A stretch of DNA of 16,944 nucleotides, taken from the NCBI GenBank assembly GCA_964595565.1, contig CAZQQX010000032.1, positions 1 to 16,944 of the forward strand. The letters are read 5' to 3'. The translations under genes were made by a program, and so were the position numbers. Source of the DNA: JAQVEM01 sp964595565. Lineage in GTDB: Bacteria > Actinomycetota > Humimicrobiia > Humimicrobiales > Humimicrobiaceae. Below, in pieces: positions 6,363-14,061 of this stretch (position 1 is its first letter; every line of letters begins with the position of its first letter). A model generated the notes under the pieces. The model worked only from the letters and a program-made list of their open reading frames with translations. It searched no databases and was not told where the DNA came from.

Positions 6363-7153
6363 TAAGCATACAACTTTCCATATGGCCTGTGGGTGTATGG
6401 AATCAACTTAATAAAATCATTCTTGCTAACCGGTATTTTAATCCTGTTAGAATTAAAGAAATTATTATAATTTTTAATATATTTATCTAAAAGATATAAA
6501 TCATCACTATCCAGGCCTGTCTTTTTTACCTCTTTTCCCAGCCTGTAATCTTCAACTTCTCCCATTATGTATATTCTGCCTCCATGCATTCCAGTTCCTG
6601 TATAATTACCGATAATATCTGTACTATTTCTACCTGCATTATTTAAAGTAAAAATTTCCTTTTCATTTTTATACAGACCAAGAACAATAATGATACCTCC
6701 GGCCATGTATTCCCCTAAAAAGTTACCCGCACTTCCTCCAATCACCATTACCGGTATCTTCTGGTGGTATGACTTCATGTGGATGCCGCCTCTAAGTCCG
6801 GCATTCTCCTTTATGTATATTTCCCCGCCTCTCATTGAATAACCGGTTATATCTCCTGCATTTCCATGCACTATTATCCTGCCAGAATTCATTGTATTTC
6901 CTGTTCCATCCTGCACATTACCAAAAACCTCAATTTGAGGTCCGTCCATAAAAGCTCCAAGGTCGTTACCGGGTATACCATTTATACTTATCAGGACATC
7001 AACTTTCAAACCATCCCCTATATATCTATGGCCCAGAGCATTATTAATAATAACCCTCTTATTATTGCTGCCAGTATTATCATTTAAAAATTCTCTCACC
7101 TTCTGGTTTAAATCCCTGTAATTTATACTTTCTGCATCTACTGACAATCTCAT
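6359..7153 (-). CDS. Glutamate synthase GXGXG-domain subunit (GlxC-like)
   Basis: This protein is the right-handed beta-helix that forms the C-terminal domain of glutamate synthase large subunits, here encoded separately. It shows repeating glycine turns (GNVQDGTGN, GNAGDITGYSMRGGEIYI, GGSAGNFLGEYMAGGIIIVLG, GNYTGTGMHGGRIYIMG), the pattern of Pfam GXGXG. In the holoenzyme this domain braces the ammonia tunnel between the amidotransferase and FMN sites. I chose the ATG at 7151-7153 because GAGAGGGGGT lies directly before it. A longer frame opens at 7204, but its extra 17 residues (MPGRGLKKSYYRRGGRY) are translated from the ribosome site and look artefactual. From this start the protein is 264 residues. 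It is the last gene of the three-gene set, 87 bases after the FMN subunit. Confidence 0.88.
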   Translation of the reverse strand: MRLSVDAESINYRDLNQKVREFLNDNTGSNNKRVIINNALGHRYIGDGLKVDVLISINGIPGNDLGAFMDGPQIEVFGNVQDGTGNTMNSGRIIVHGNAGDITGYSMRGGEIYIKENAGLRGGIHMKSYHQKIPVMVIGGSAGNFLGEYMAGGIIIVLGLYKNEKEIFTLNNAGRNSTDIIGNYTGTGMHGGRIYIMGEVEDYRLGKEVKKTGLDSDDLYLLDKYIKNYNNFFNSNRIKIPVSKNDFIKLIPYTHRPYGKLYAY

Positions 7154-7240
7154 ATATCTACCCCCTCTCCGATAATAAGATTTTTTTAATCCCCTTCCAG
7201 GCATATAGATTATTCTTATAATATTTTTTTTATTTGTTTA

Positions 7241-8773
7241 TCACCAGGCTTCTCCCGCATGCTTTATCCCCAGTATTTTAAGTTCTCTATCGGTTAAACC
7301 CACTCCTCTTAAATGTTCCCTGTTTCCCCTCAGGCTTTCAATTGCATTAATTCCTGCCCCTCCCAGCATCTCCTTTATCTCCAGCGACCAGCTATTCAGA
7401 AGGTTTGTAAGTCTCCTCGAACCTGTCTCCGGGTTTAATCTTCTGGTAAGAGAAGGGTCCTGAGTGGCAATTCCCCAGTTGCATTTTCCTGTATAACACT
7501 TCTGGCAAAGATGACAGCCCAGAGCGACAAGTGCGGCGGTTCCTATGTACACTGCATCAGCACCCAGTGCAATTGCTTTTACTACGTCCCCGCTGGAACG
7601 AATACTGCCGCCCGCTATTATAGAAGCCTTATGTCTTATTTTCTCTTCTCTTAATCTCCTGTCAACAGAAGCAATAGCAAGTTCTACCGGTATTCCCACA
7701 TTATCTCTTATTACCTGTGGAGCAGCTCCCGTACCTCCTCTCAGTCCATCAATAGCTATAAAATCAGCCCCCGCCCTTACAATACCACTGGCAATGGGTG
7801 CGATATTATGAACCGCTGCTACCTTTACTCCTACGGGCCTGGACCAGTTAGTAGCTACTTTTAGGGCATGGACTAACTGGGAAAGATCCTCTATAGAGTA
7901 AATGTCATGATGGGGAGCGGGGGAAATGGCGTCCGTTCCCTCCGGAATCATTCTGGTATCAGATATATCACCGGAGACTTTTCCCCCCGGAAGATGCCCC
8001 CCAATTCCCGGTTTAGCCCCCTGGCCTATCTTTATTTCTACAGCTGCTCCCCTGTTGAGGTAATCCACATCTACTCCATACCTTCCTGAAGCAACCTGCA
8101 CAATAGTATTTCTTGCATACTTATAAAGATCTTTATGCCAGCCTCCCTCACCTGTATTATAATAGGTACCTGATTCGGATGCAGCAGCAGCAAGCGCACT
8201 GCATGCATTAAGGCTGATAGAACCATACGACATTGCCGAAAACATAATCGGCGTTGAAAGCTCCATCTGCGGATATAATTTTGTCTTTAATCTCACAGCT
8301 TTATTTTTAGAACTGCCCTTTACTTCAAATTCAAGATTATCGGGCTTTCTTCCTATAAAGGTCTTAATCTCCATGGGCTCCCTTAAAGGGTCAATGGAAG
8401 GATTTGTAACCTGTGAAGCATTAAAAAGAATCCTATCCCAGTAAATAGTATAGGGTTTATCACATCCCATCCCGGTAAGAATCACCCTTCCGGAGTCAGC
8501 CTGCCTGTATATATTTCTTAAATGCTCCCCTGTCCAGTTATGATTGGCCATGAACTGAGATTTTATTTCTTTAATCTTTAAAGCACCGGTAGGACACATG
8601 CTCTCACATCTATGACAGCCTACACACTTAGCGCCGTCACTGTATATCACACCACTCTCTTTATCATATTCATGAACACCGCTGGAGCATTGTCTTACAC
8701 AAACCTGACAGGATATACATTTACTCAGGTCCCTTTCTATTTCAAATTCAGGTTGAACCAGGCTTAAAGCCAT
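7241..8773 (-). CDS. Ferredoxin-fused glutamate synthase FMN subunit (archaeal-type GltB domain, GlxD-like)
   Basis: This 510-residue protein catalyses reductive transfer of ammonia to 2-oxoglutarate. Residues 15-65 hold two [4Fe-4S] sites: C19-C22-C25-C29 and C50-C53-C56-C60 with a following proline. Residues 95-500 are the FMN-binding TIM barrel of glutamate synthase, with GEGGWH (208-213), GQGAKPGIGGHLPG (250-263), ISPAPHHDIYSIEDL (283-297), GLRGGTGAAP (343-352) and IIAGGSIRSSGD (385-396). The [3Fe-4S] cysteines are C420, C423, C426 and C431. The fused ferredoxin domain means electrons can enter without the GltD flavoprotein, which is not encoded nearby. A good AGAGGTGATT precedes the ATG. 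It starts 18 bases after the amidotransferase stop, so the two genes are an operon. Confidence 0.95.
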   Translation of the reverse strand: MALSLVQPEFEIERDLSKCISCQVCVRQCSSGVHEYDKESGVIYSDGAKCVGCHRCESMCPTGALKIKEIKSQFMANHNWTGEHLRNIYRQADSGRVILTGMGCDKPYTIYWDRILFNASQVTNPSIDPLREPMEIKTFIGRKPDNLEFEVKGSSKNKAVRLKTKLYPQMELSTPIMFSAMSYGSISLNACSALAAAASESGTYYNTGEGGWHKDLYKYARNTIVQVASGRYGVDVDYLNRGAAVEIKIGQGAKPGIGGHLPGGKVSGDISDTRMIPEGTDAISPAPHHDIYSIEDLSQLVHALKVATNWSRPVGVKVAAVHNIAPIASGIVRAGADFIAIDGLRGGTGAAPQVIRDNVGIPVELAIASVDRRLREEKIRHKASIIAGGSIRSSGDVVKAIALGADAVYIGTAALVALGCHLCQKCYTGKCNWGIATQDPSLTRRLNPETGSRRLTNLLNSWSLEIKEMLGGAGINAIESLRGNREHLRGVGLTDRELKILGIKHAGEAW

Positions 8774-8791
8774 TTTTAATCACCTCTTATT

Positions 8792-10027
8792 TTAATTTAC
8801 CAGACTGCCACTATTTTCCAGTTTTTTGATTTCATTACCGTAATAACCACCCCTGTTATTTTTTTTAGAACCACTTTTCTTCTTTATTTTGCGAATTTTT
8901 CCTATCACAGGTTCACCGCCATCCGGCCGCCAGATAACATCTGGAGAAGAACAAACTTTCCTTATAGGTGCCTCCTCGCTGGAAATAAAAAGATAGCTAT
9001 CTTTTCTTGCTGCAACAAGAGGCCTCAGTTTTATTCTGTCATTTAGAGCATACATATAATTAGTATTGCCGGCGATTATGCTGAATGGACCGTTAAGAAG
9101 GGCACCTCCATAAAACATTCTTAAAGCTTTTAATATTTTTTTATTTTCGTCAGTCATATTTTCTATTTCTTCCCAGAATGGTGGAGACAAAATCCAGTGT
9201 ATCATCCCGATATCAATTTTTTGTTTTCGGACTATAAGGTCAAACAGACAGGCAATCACTTCAGTATCAGTGGAAAGGGTACACTCATAACCATAGCCGC
9301 TAACAAATCTCCTGTTGGTTCCATAAGATGAAATTTCACCATTGTGCACCACTGACCAGTCAAGGATTCCAAGAGGATGGGCACCACCCCACCATCCCAC
9401 ACTATTGGTAGGAAACCTTCCATGGGAAGTCCAGAGATAACCACTGTATTCATCCAATTTAAAAAACATTCCTATATCTTCCGGATATCCAACCCCTTTA
9501 AAAATCCCCATATTCTTTCCGCTTGAGATTATATATGCTCCTCCGATATTCCCGTTTACCCTCATAACAAAATCAGCAATTATATCTTCTTCTTTTGTAC
9601 CCCTATCCTTATCTATCCTGTTATAGCTCACGTCATCATCTTCATAAAATAAAGAATCATCCTTTAACTCTAAAAAATACCTGAAAATAAGAGGGGGCCC
9701 TTTGATCTTTGATATCTTCCTGGTCGGGATTTCTTCCTTCAGAAGAATATCAAAGTTTTCTGCTATTTCGTCTTCAGTCTGTCTTTTGGCCTCAATATCA
9801 TCATAAATAATATGAAATACCGTATTATTATCAAACTGCGGGTAGATACCATAAGCAGCAAACCCCCCGCCCAGGCCATTAGACCTATCGTGCATAACTG
9901 AAATTCCTTCCATTGCAATTTCCCCACTGAACCTTTTACCCGATTCATCTATAACTCCAAACACAGCACACCCGGATGGAATTTTAAATTTCGGAAATTC
10001 TTTTTTATTTCTATAAAATAAGCTCAT
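8792..10027 (-). CDS. Class II glutamine amidotransferase subunit of split glutamate synthase (GlxB-like)
   Basis: This 411-residue Ntn-type glutaminase supplies ammonia to the FMN subunit encoded next in the operon. The catalytic cysteine is very probably C20 in PSGCAVFGV, corresponding to the CGIFG start of other class II amidotransferases. Further along are TSHGRFPTN and HNGEISSYG, the glutamine-pocket arginine region and the oxyanion-hole Asn-Gly, and a late SSEEAPI strand. In most relatives the cysteine is residue 2, exposed by Met removal. Here 19 residues precede it, so a propeptide must be cleaved, as in GltB/PurF types, or the start must lie elsewhere. No ATG sits at the cysteine. 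AAAGGA lies 8-10 bases before the chosen ATG. The C-terminus is lysine-rich. Confidence 0.88.
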   Translation of the reverse strand: MSLFYRNKKEFPKFKIPSGCAVFGVIDESGKRFSGEIAMEGISVMHDRSNGLGGGFAAYGIYPQFDNNTVFHIIYDDIEAKRQTEDEIAENFDILLKEEIPTRKISKIKGPPLIFRYFLELKDDSLFYEDDDVSYNRIDKDRGTKEEDIIADFVMRVNGNIGGAYIISSGKNMGIFKGVGYPEDIGMFFKLDEYSGYLWTSHGRFPTNSVGWWGGAHPLGILDWSVVHNGEISSYGTNRRFVSGYGYECTLSTDTEVIACLFDLIVRKQKIDIGMIHWILSPPFWEEIENMTDENKKILKALRMFYGGALLNGPFSIIAGNTNYMYALNDRIKLRPLVAARKDSYLFISSEEAPIRKVCSSPDVIWRPDGGEPVIGKIRKIKKKSGSKKNNRGGYYGNEIKKLENSGSLVN

Positions 10028-10089
10028 TCCATAAATCCTTTTTTAATTAGAAACTTAAAACCATTATTTAAATACAATCTTACTTTCCT

Positions 10090-10135
10090 GAAAAAACAAA
10101 AGCCTTCTTAAAACATCTCTGTTTTAAGAAGGCTT
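10090..10135 (-). terminator. Strong intrinsic terminator of the aldolase gene
   Basis: A perfect 15-bp stem (10100-10114 with 10121-10135) and a 6-base loop are followed on the minus strand by TTGTTTTTTC. It lies downstream of the aldolase gene and upstream of the glutamate synthase operon, separating the two transcripts. Confidence 0.85.
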
Positions 10136-10149
10136 CTTTACCTTCAATT

Positions 10150-10177
10150 TTTTTCTGTACTTCTTTATACAGAAAAA
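10150..10177. repeat. Second hairpin after the aldolase gene
   Basis: TTTTTCTGTA (10150-10159) and TACAGAAAAA (10168-10177) form a perfect 10-bp, AT-rich stem with an 8-base loop, between the aldolase stop and the main terminator. Tandem hairpins may protect the 3' end or act as a first, weaker terminator. Confidence 0.45.
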
Positions 10178-10245
10178 TATTTTATTTTAATTGTTAACAA
10201 AATATTACCAGCATCCTGGCTTTTGTCAATAATTTTTTAACCAGG

Positions 10246-11238
10246 CTACTTATATACTGCCTTCATATCCTCAATTGTCAATGGCTTATAATCGCCTGCA
10301 TGTCCTGCAGTTCCAAACCCTATCATTTTCTCCTTAACTGTCTGATAAACTGCTTCTCTTGCAGCGCCAAAGTATGATCTCGGGTCGAAAGCATCAAGAT
10401 GTTCGCTTAAATACTTTCTCACAGCACCGGTCATAGCCAGCCTTCCGTCTGTATCAACATTTATTTTCCTGATTCCCCTTTTTATAGCTTCCTTGATACT
10501 TTCCATCGGAACGCCCATGGTCTTTTCCAGCTTACCCCCATAATTATTTATAACTTCAATCAATTCCGGGGGAACCGAAGAAGAACCATGCATGACCAGC
10601 GGTACTTCAGGAATCCTTTTTACCACCTCATTGATGATATCCAGCGCAAGTGTTGGCTTTGCCTTAAATTTGTATGCCCCGTGGCTGGTGCCGATAGCCA
10701 GGGCAAGCGCATCAACCCCGGTAAGTTTTATAAACTCTACCGCTGCATCAGGGTCGGTAAGCTTCACTTCTCCCGAACCGACACCATCTTCTATTCCCCC
10801 CAGAGTTCCCAGCTCACCTTCAACAGATACTCCAAATTTATGGGCATATTCAACAACTGACCTGGTAACCTCTACATTTTCATCAAAAGTAGTGGGTGTT
10901 TTAGAATCTTCCTTCAAAGAACCGTCCATCATAACAGAAGTAAAACCAAGCTCTATGGCCTGCTTGCAGGTTTCAAGACTATTACCATGGTCAAGATGCA
11001 GCACAATAGGTATATCGGGATTATCTTCAACTGCTGCTGCTGCGAGGTATTTTATATAAACCATATTGGTATATTTCAATGCCCCCCTGCTTGCCTGAAT
11101 AATAACCGGAGAACTGGTTTCACTGGCTGCTTTCATTATTCCCTGGATTTGCTCCATATTATTGACGTTATAAGCCCCCACTCCATAGTCTCCCTTTGCA
11201 GCTTCATTAAGTACTTGTTTCATTGGTACTAATGACAT
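10246..11238 (-). CDS. fba: Class II fructose-1,6-bisphosphate aldolase
   Basis: This 330-residue zinc-dependent aldolase interconverts fructose-1,6-bisphosphate with dihydroxyacetone phosphate and glyceraldehyde-3-phosphate in glycolysis and gluconeogenesis. It shows the catalytic aspartate and first zinc histidine in HLDHG (D83, H84), the acidic EGELG (E142), zinc histidines H186 (TSHGAYK) and H217 (MHGSS), and the phosphate-binding NVDTD at 260-264. The N-terminal GAYNVNNMEQ is the family start signature. Length is typical for the class IIB long-loop form. AAGGAGG lies 4 bases before the ATG, a very strong initiation site consistent with high expression. It has its own promoter and terminator, so it is monocistronic. 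Confidence 0.96.
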   Translation of the reverse strand: MSLVPMKQVLNEAAKGDYGVGAYNVNNMEQIQGIMKAASETSSPVIIQASRGALKYTNMVYIKYLAAAAVEDNPDIPIVLHLDHGNSLETCKQAIELGFTSVMMDGSLKEDSKTPTTFDENVEVTRSVVEYAHKFGVSVEGELGTLGGIEDGVGSGEVKLTDPDAAVEFIKLTGVDALALAIGTSHGAYKFKAKPTLALDIINEVVKRIPEVPLVMHGSSSVPPELIEVINNYGGKLEKTMGVPMESIKEAIKRGIRKINVDTDGRLAMTGAVRKYLSEHLDAFDPRSYFGAAREAVYQTVKEKMIGFGTAGHAGDYKPLTIEDMKAVYK

Positions 11239-11320
11239 CTATCCTCCTTGCCATTTAATTAATGTTAAATATATTTTGAAATTTATTTTTATTAAACTCA
11301 AACCCGGCAAAATTCTAATC

Positions 11321-11329
11321 ATTATACCA
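11321..11329 (-). promoter_or_regulatory. Extended -10 promoter of the aldolase gene
   Basis: On the minus strand TGGTATAAT is a perfect -10 with the extended TGn element. No good -35 is seen, as is usual for extended -10 promoters. The predicted transcript start near 11314 gives a leader of about 75 bases. Confidence 0.5.
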
Positions 11330-11378
11330 CCATATAAATTATTTTCTACAGAGTTTTTTCTGGTAAACCGGCCGCATT

Positions 11379-12089
11379 TCACATTTTCATCTCATGGGAC
11401 AGAATTATTGCTTCTGATATCTCCCTCATTGACTTGCGATTATCCATTGCGAACTTCTGTATTTTTCTAAAAGACTGCTCCTCGCTAAGATTGTGTTCTT
11501 TCATCAGTATTCCCTTTGCCCGCTCTACCGACTTTCTGGTCTCAAGTTCTTCCCTTATCACTTTTGTTTCCACTACCAGTCTATAATTTTCTATTACTAT
11601 TGCAGCCTGGTCCGCCACTGTCTTTAAGATATTTACCTCGTAGTCGCTAAACCGATGGGGCCGGGAGGTATATACATTAAGTACCCCGATTACCTTACCC
11701 TTTACATGGAGGGGGACAGAAAGCAGGGACGCCAGCTCTTCTTTTCTGGCTATTTCTTTATACTTATAAATCTTATCTTCAAGTATATTATACACAGTTA
11801 TAGGCTTATTCCCGGAAACCACTCTTCCAGCAATACCCTCACCGGGCCTCAGTGGATTTTTGTCAATATATTCTCTGCTGATACTCTGGGTAGCTTTGAT
11901 TGTAAGCTCATTTTTTTCCGGTTCAAGAAGCATAAGAGAACATATCTTGGACCCCATGGTTTCGGCAGTAACAGCAACTATAAGCTGAAGGATATCTTCA
12001 AGATATAAGTCGGAAGTTATCGCCTCACTTATCCTGGAAAGAGCTCCTATAATATCCTCTGCACATTCTATCTTTTTATTATTATCCAT
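11379..12089 (-). CDS. GAF-ANTAR signalling antiterminator
   Basis: This 236-residue cytoplasmic regulator has two parts. Residues 14-170 are a GAF sensor domain (DLYLEDILQLIVAVTAETMGSKICSLMLLE ... LRPGEGIAGRVVSGNKPI ... LLSVPLHVKGKVIGVLNVY). A short coiled linker (170-188) leads to an ANTAR domain at about 174-232, with VERAKGILMKEHNLSEEQSFRKIQKFAMDNRKSMREISEAII. ANTAR domains bind paired hexaloop hairpins in nascent RNA and block terminator formation. The GAF domain has no cysteine cluster or obvious cofactor motif, so its ligand is unknown. A short AGG lies near the ATG, but the ribosome site is poor. It is monocistronic, with a -10 box centred on a palindrome. Its RNA target is not evident; the attenuator-like element at 4040-4201 lacks clear paired hexaloops. 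Confidence 0.92.
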   Translation of the reverse strand: MDNNKKIECAEDIIGALSRISEAITSDLYLEDILQLIVAVTAETMGSKICSLMLLEPEKNELTIKATQSISREYIDKNPLRPGEGIAGRVVSGNKPITVYNILEDKIYKYKEIARKEELASLLSVPLHVKGKVIGVLNVYTSRPHRFSDYEVNILKTVADQAAIVIENYRLVVETKVIREELETRKSVERAKGILMKEHNLSEEQSFRKIQKFAMDNRKSMREISEAIILSHEMKM

Positions 12090-12143
12090 GGCCTGAAATC
12101 CTGTGTTTGATATTTAATCTGAAAATAGTGAACCTGATAAATT

Positions 12144-12160
12144 TACTATATTATATAGTA
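12144..12160 (-). promoter_or_regulatory. 17-bp palindrome covering the -10 of the GAF-ANTAR gene
   Basis: TACTATAT and ATATAGTA flank a single central base in a perfect palindrome. On the minus strand it contains TATAAT (12150-12155), about 60 bases upstream of the GAF-ANTAR start. The -35 is weak. A symmetric operator over a -10 would suit a repressor or autoregulation. AT-only palindromes do arise by chance in such DNA. Confidence 0.35.
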
Positions 12161-12303
12161 GTTAGAAAACTGAATAAAGTTAAAGTTTATTTAAAAACCT
12201 GTCTCTCCTATGTTTATTATATTACTGCTAGCCCCTTAATCCCTTAATATTTTATCTTCGCAGTATTATTCTTTTCTATTAAATATTATATAAAACATTA
12301 AGC
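12161..12303. other. AT-rich gap, no feature seen
   Basis: No frame with codon-like character, no strong hairpin and no repeat was seen here. It only separates the GAF-ANTAR promoter from the tRNA promoter on the other strand. Confidence 0.5.
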
Positions 12304-12331
12304 TTGCCGGGTATTTACAAAAAACTATAAT
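12304..12331 (+). promoter_or_regulatory. Candidate promoter of tRNA-Glu
   Basis: TTGCCG (12304-12309) and a perfect TATAAT (12326-12331) are 16 bases apart and end 39 bases before the tRNA, in the right orientation. Confidence 0.5.
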
Positions 12332-12370
12332 ATGGATAAAATCCAGAGGTGCGGTAAGTAAAAGAAACGC

Positions 12371-12445
12371 GGCGCATTCGTCTAGTGGTTAGGACATAGC
12401 CCTCTCAAGGCTAAAACAGGGGTTCAAGTCCCCTATGCGCTACCA
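12371..12445 (+). tRNA. tRNA-Glu (anticodon CTC), CCA encoded
   Basis: A complete cloverleaf is visible. The acceptor stem GGCGCAT pairs with ATGCGCT (one G-T at the first pair). The D-stem is GTC/GAC around TAGTGGTTAG, and the anticodon stem is TAGCC/GGCTA with loop CTCTCAA, giving anticodon CTC at 12404-12406. The T-arm is AGGGG-TTCAAGT-CCCCT and the 3' end is ACCA, encoded in the gene. It reads GAG codons. Its D-arm closely follows the usual bacterial tRNA-Glu pattern. It stands alone with its own candidate promoter. No other tRNA gene is adjacent and no integrase is nearby. Confidence 0.95.
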
Positions 12446-12449
12446 TTTT

Positions 12450-12473
12450 ATCATCGGATATAATACTGATGAT
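12450..12473 (+). terminator. Weak hairpin after the tRNA
   Basis: ATCATC (12450-12455) and GATGAT (12468-12473) can form a 6-bp stem just downstream of the tRNA, followed only by TTTC. It may help end the tRNA transcript. The evidence is thin. Confidence 0.25.
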
Positions 12474-12491
12474 TTCAATTGAAAATTTCAT

Positions 12492-12842
12492 TTATTTTTT
12501 ATAAAATACCATACCTTTCTGAATCAACTTCTCCTGCCATATCATTTTTAGTAAAGCTAAGTCCTCGGTATAATCAATCTTTAAATTATTTTCATCATAC
12601 TCAAGCTTCTCCAGTACCTCAATTTTAAAAGATTTTTCACCCAGGTCTTTCCATTCTTTTTGAAGCTCTTTGTTAGGATGATTCCCAAATTCTAATTGGA
12701 ATTTTGTTCTGTTAATTCTGCTTTTTAAATCTCTGGCTATTTCAATAAAACATTTGCTATTTGAATTTGAGTAAACAATAAAAATACCCATATCCGGTCT
12801 GATATTTTTGTATTGTTCTTTTAGTTCTTTTCTTCTGTCCAT
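12492..12842 (-). CDS. Small GIY-YIG-like protein, catalytic motif degenerate
   Basis: This 116-residue protein begins with a charged MDRRKELKEQYKN, then GIFIVYSNSNSKCFIEIARDLKSRINRTKFQLEFGNHPNKELQKEW and FKIEVLEKLEYDE. The layout matches a family of short GIY-YIG domain proteins of about 110 residues, common in Firmicutes, with the N-K-E-L-Q-x-x-W and F-x-x-E-V-L-E segments. In active GIY-YIG nucleases the first motif is GIY and the second YIG. Here they read GIF and FIE, so the second glycine is lost, while the following arginine (RDL) and the glutamate of LEFG remain. It may therefore bind nucleic acid without cutting it. The start has no good Shine-Dalgarno. It is the only gene between the tRNA and the DegV gene. 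Confidence 0.65.
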   Translation of the reverse strand: MDRRKELKEQYKNIRPDMGIFIVYSNSNSKCFIEIARDLKSRINRTKFQLEFGNHPNKELQKEWKDLGEKSFKIEVLEKLEYDENNLKIDYTEDLALLKMIWQEKLIQKGMVFYKK

Positions 12843-12946
12843 GCTGATATAGATTTTATAATAATTATTTAAATAGTAAATAATTTTTCCAGATAAATTA
12901 ATTCCATTAAGATCTGATTCGATTTTCTAATAAGATACTATATAAA

Positions 12947-12965
12947 AATTTTCTTTAAGAAAATT
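12947..12965. terminator. AT-rich hairpin downstream of the DegV gene
   Basis: AATTTTC (12947-12953) and GAAAATT (12959-12965) form a 7-bp stem with a 5-base loop, just past the DegV stop on the minus strand. It is not followed by a clean U-tract, so terminator function is uncertain. Confidence 0.3.
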
Positions 12966-12993
12966 AATAACAAAAGCGGCTCTAAAAACATCC

Positions 12994-13842
12994 TTATTCC
13001 TGGAAAAATACAACGCTCAGGCCCCCTATGCCCAGATGTGACCCCACTACTATCCCTATTTTTGTTCTGTAAATTTCAGAGGGATTAAACCTATCTCTTA
13101 TAATTTCCTCTAACTCGCTGGCTTCATTATCAGATGCAACATCGCCTATGGATACAGTGAGCTTACCTTCTTTTTTTATCAGCCTCTCCATAGAATTGAG
13201 CATTTCTTTTTTAGCCTGCTCCCATTTCTGGGTACTTTTATACAGACTCACTTCTCCATCTTTTAAGGTAAGTATGGGCTTTACTTCCAGAAGATTGGCA
13301 AAAGCTGCCCTTATCTTACTTATGCGGCCCCCCTTTATTAAATTATCCAGAGATCTGGGAACAAAGAAAGAATTTATTTTCTTACTGAAATTATCCAGTT
13401 CTTTAATTATATAGTCTGCGTCATAATTCTGATTCGCCATATTTGAAGCCTTTATAGCCATAAATCCGCAGGACATATGAACAAGGTGTGAATCAATTAT
13501 GTGTATATTTTTGCCATCAAGTTGCTTTCTTGCCAGTTCTGCTGAATTAATAGTGCCCGATAATTTCCTGGAAATGTGTATGGATATTATTTCTTTTTCC
13601 TCCTCTAAAAGTCCGGTGTATGTTTTTAAGAAATCACCCGGAGCCGGTGTTGCCGCTTTAGGCATGCGGTCTGATTTTTCTATCATTTTATAAAAGTTGT
13701 CCTGCTTTATGCTCTTTCCATCGTCGGTATATATTTTATTATCAAAGGCAACACTCAGAGGCACAACATTTATATTATATCTTTCACGGGCGCTTTCCGG
13801 CAGGTCCGATGTGCTGTCCGCAACCACTGCTATCTGGCTCAT
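12994..13842 (-). CDS. DegV family fatty-acid-binding protein
   Basis: This 282-residue DegV-fold protein holds a single fatty acid between its two domains. In Gram-positive bacteria relatives (FakB) present fatty acids to a kinase for phospholipid synthesis. Visible hallmarks are the N-terminal VVADSTSDLPESARERYNI, the PAPGDFLKTY segment with TP before it, the ligand-headgroup-binding SRKLSGTINSA near residues 91-101, the IIDSHLVHMSCG turn near 116-127, LDNLIKGGRISK near 163-174, and VKPILTLKDGEV near 187-198. The C-terminal GIVVGSHLGIGGLSVVFF is the second-domain end motif. Length is typical. GGGGAGGG lies about 4 bases before the ATG. The fatty acid kinase FakA is not in view. It may link to the PlsY-like acyltransferase pathway in this organism, but the two genes are far apart. 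Confidence 0.93.
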   Translation of the reverse strand: MSQIAVVADSTSDLPESARERYNINVVPLSVAFDNKIYTDDGKSIKQDNFYKMIEKSDRMPKAATPAPGDFLKTYTGLLEEEKEIISIHISRKLSGTINSAELARKQLDGKNIHIIDSHLVHMSCGFMAIKASNMANQNYDADYIIKELDNFSKKINSFFVPRSLDNLIKGGRISKIRAAFANLLEVKPILTLKDGEVSLYKSTQKWEQAKKEMLNSMERLIKKEGKLTVSIGDVASDNEASELEEIIRDRFNPSEIYRTKIGIVVGSHLGIGGLSVVFFQE

Positions 13843-14061
13843 AAACCCTCCCCTTCATAATCCACATCTAGCATAATTATCTTAAAACCGGATACCTCTT
13901 ATATCTATAATACTACACCAGATAAATTTCATATTTAAAGTAATTAATTTTAGCCAAGCTCCATTGAGCAATTTCTAAAACAATAGTATATTATAGTTAT
14001 ATAACAATAATATATATTTAATTATATTACTATAATTATTTTTGAACTTTTCTATAGCTTC
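13843..14061. other. AT-rich gap upstream of the DegV gene
   Basis: No coding frame is supported. An imperfect inverted repeat, TATAGTTATATAA (13992-14004) with TTATATTACTATA (14022-14034), one mismatch, is present but consists almost only of A and T. The DegV promoter should lie here but no clear pair of boxes stands out. Confidence 0.4.

Noticed and set aside
7154..7204. Longer N-terminus for the GXGXG subunit
   Set aside because: The extra codons overlap the strong ribosome site of the downstream ATG and encode no conserved residues.
10592..11059. Plus-strand frame of 155 codons
   Set aside because: Antisense to the aldolase gene. Long only because of the aldolase codon use, with no ribosome site or homology seen.
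13992..14034. AT-only imperfect inverted repeat
   Set aside because: Expected often by chance in DNA this AT-rich. No motif or neighbour supports function.
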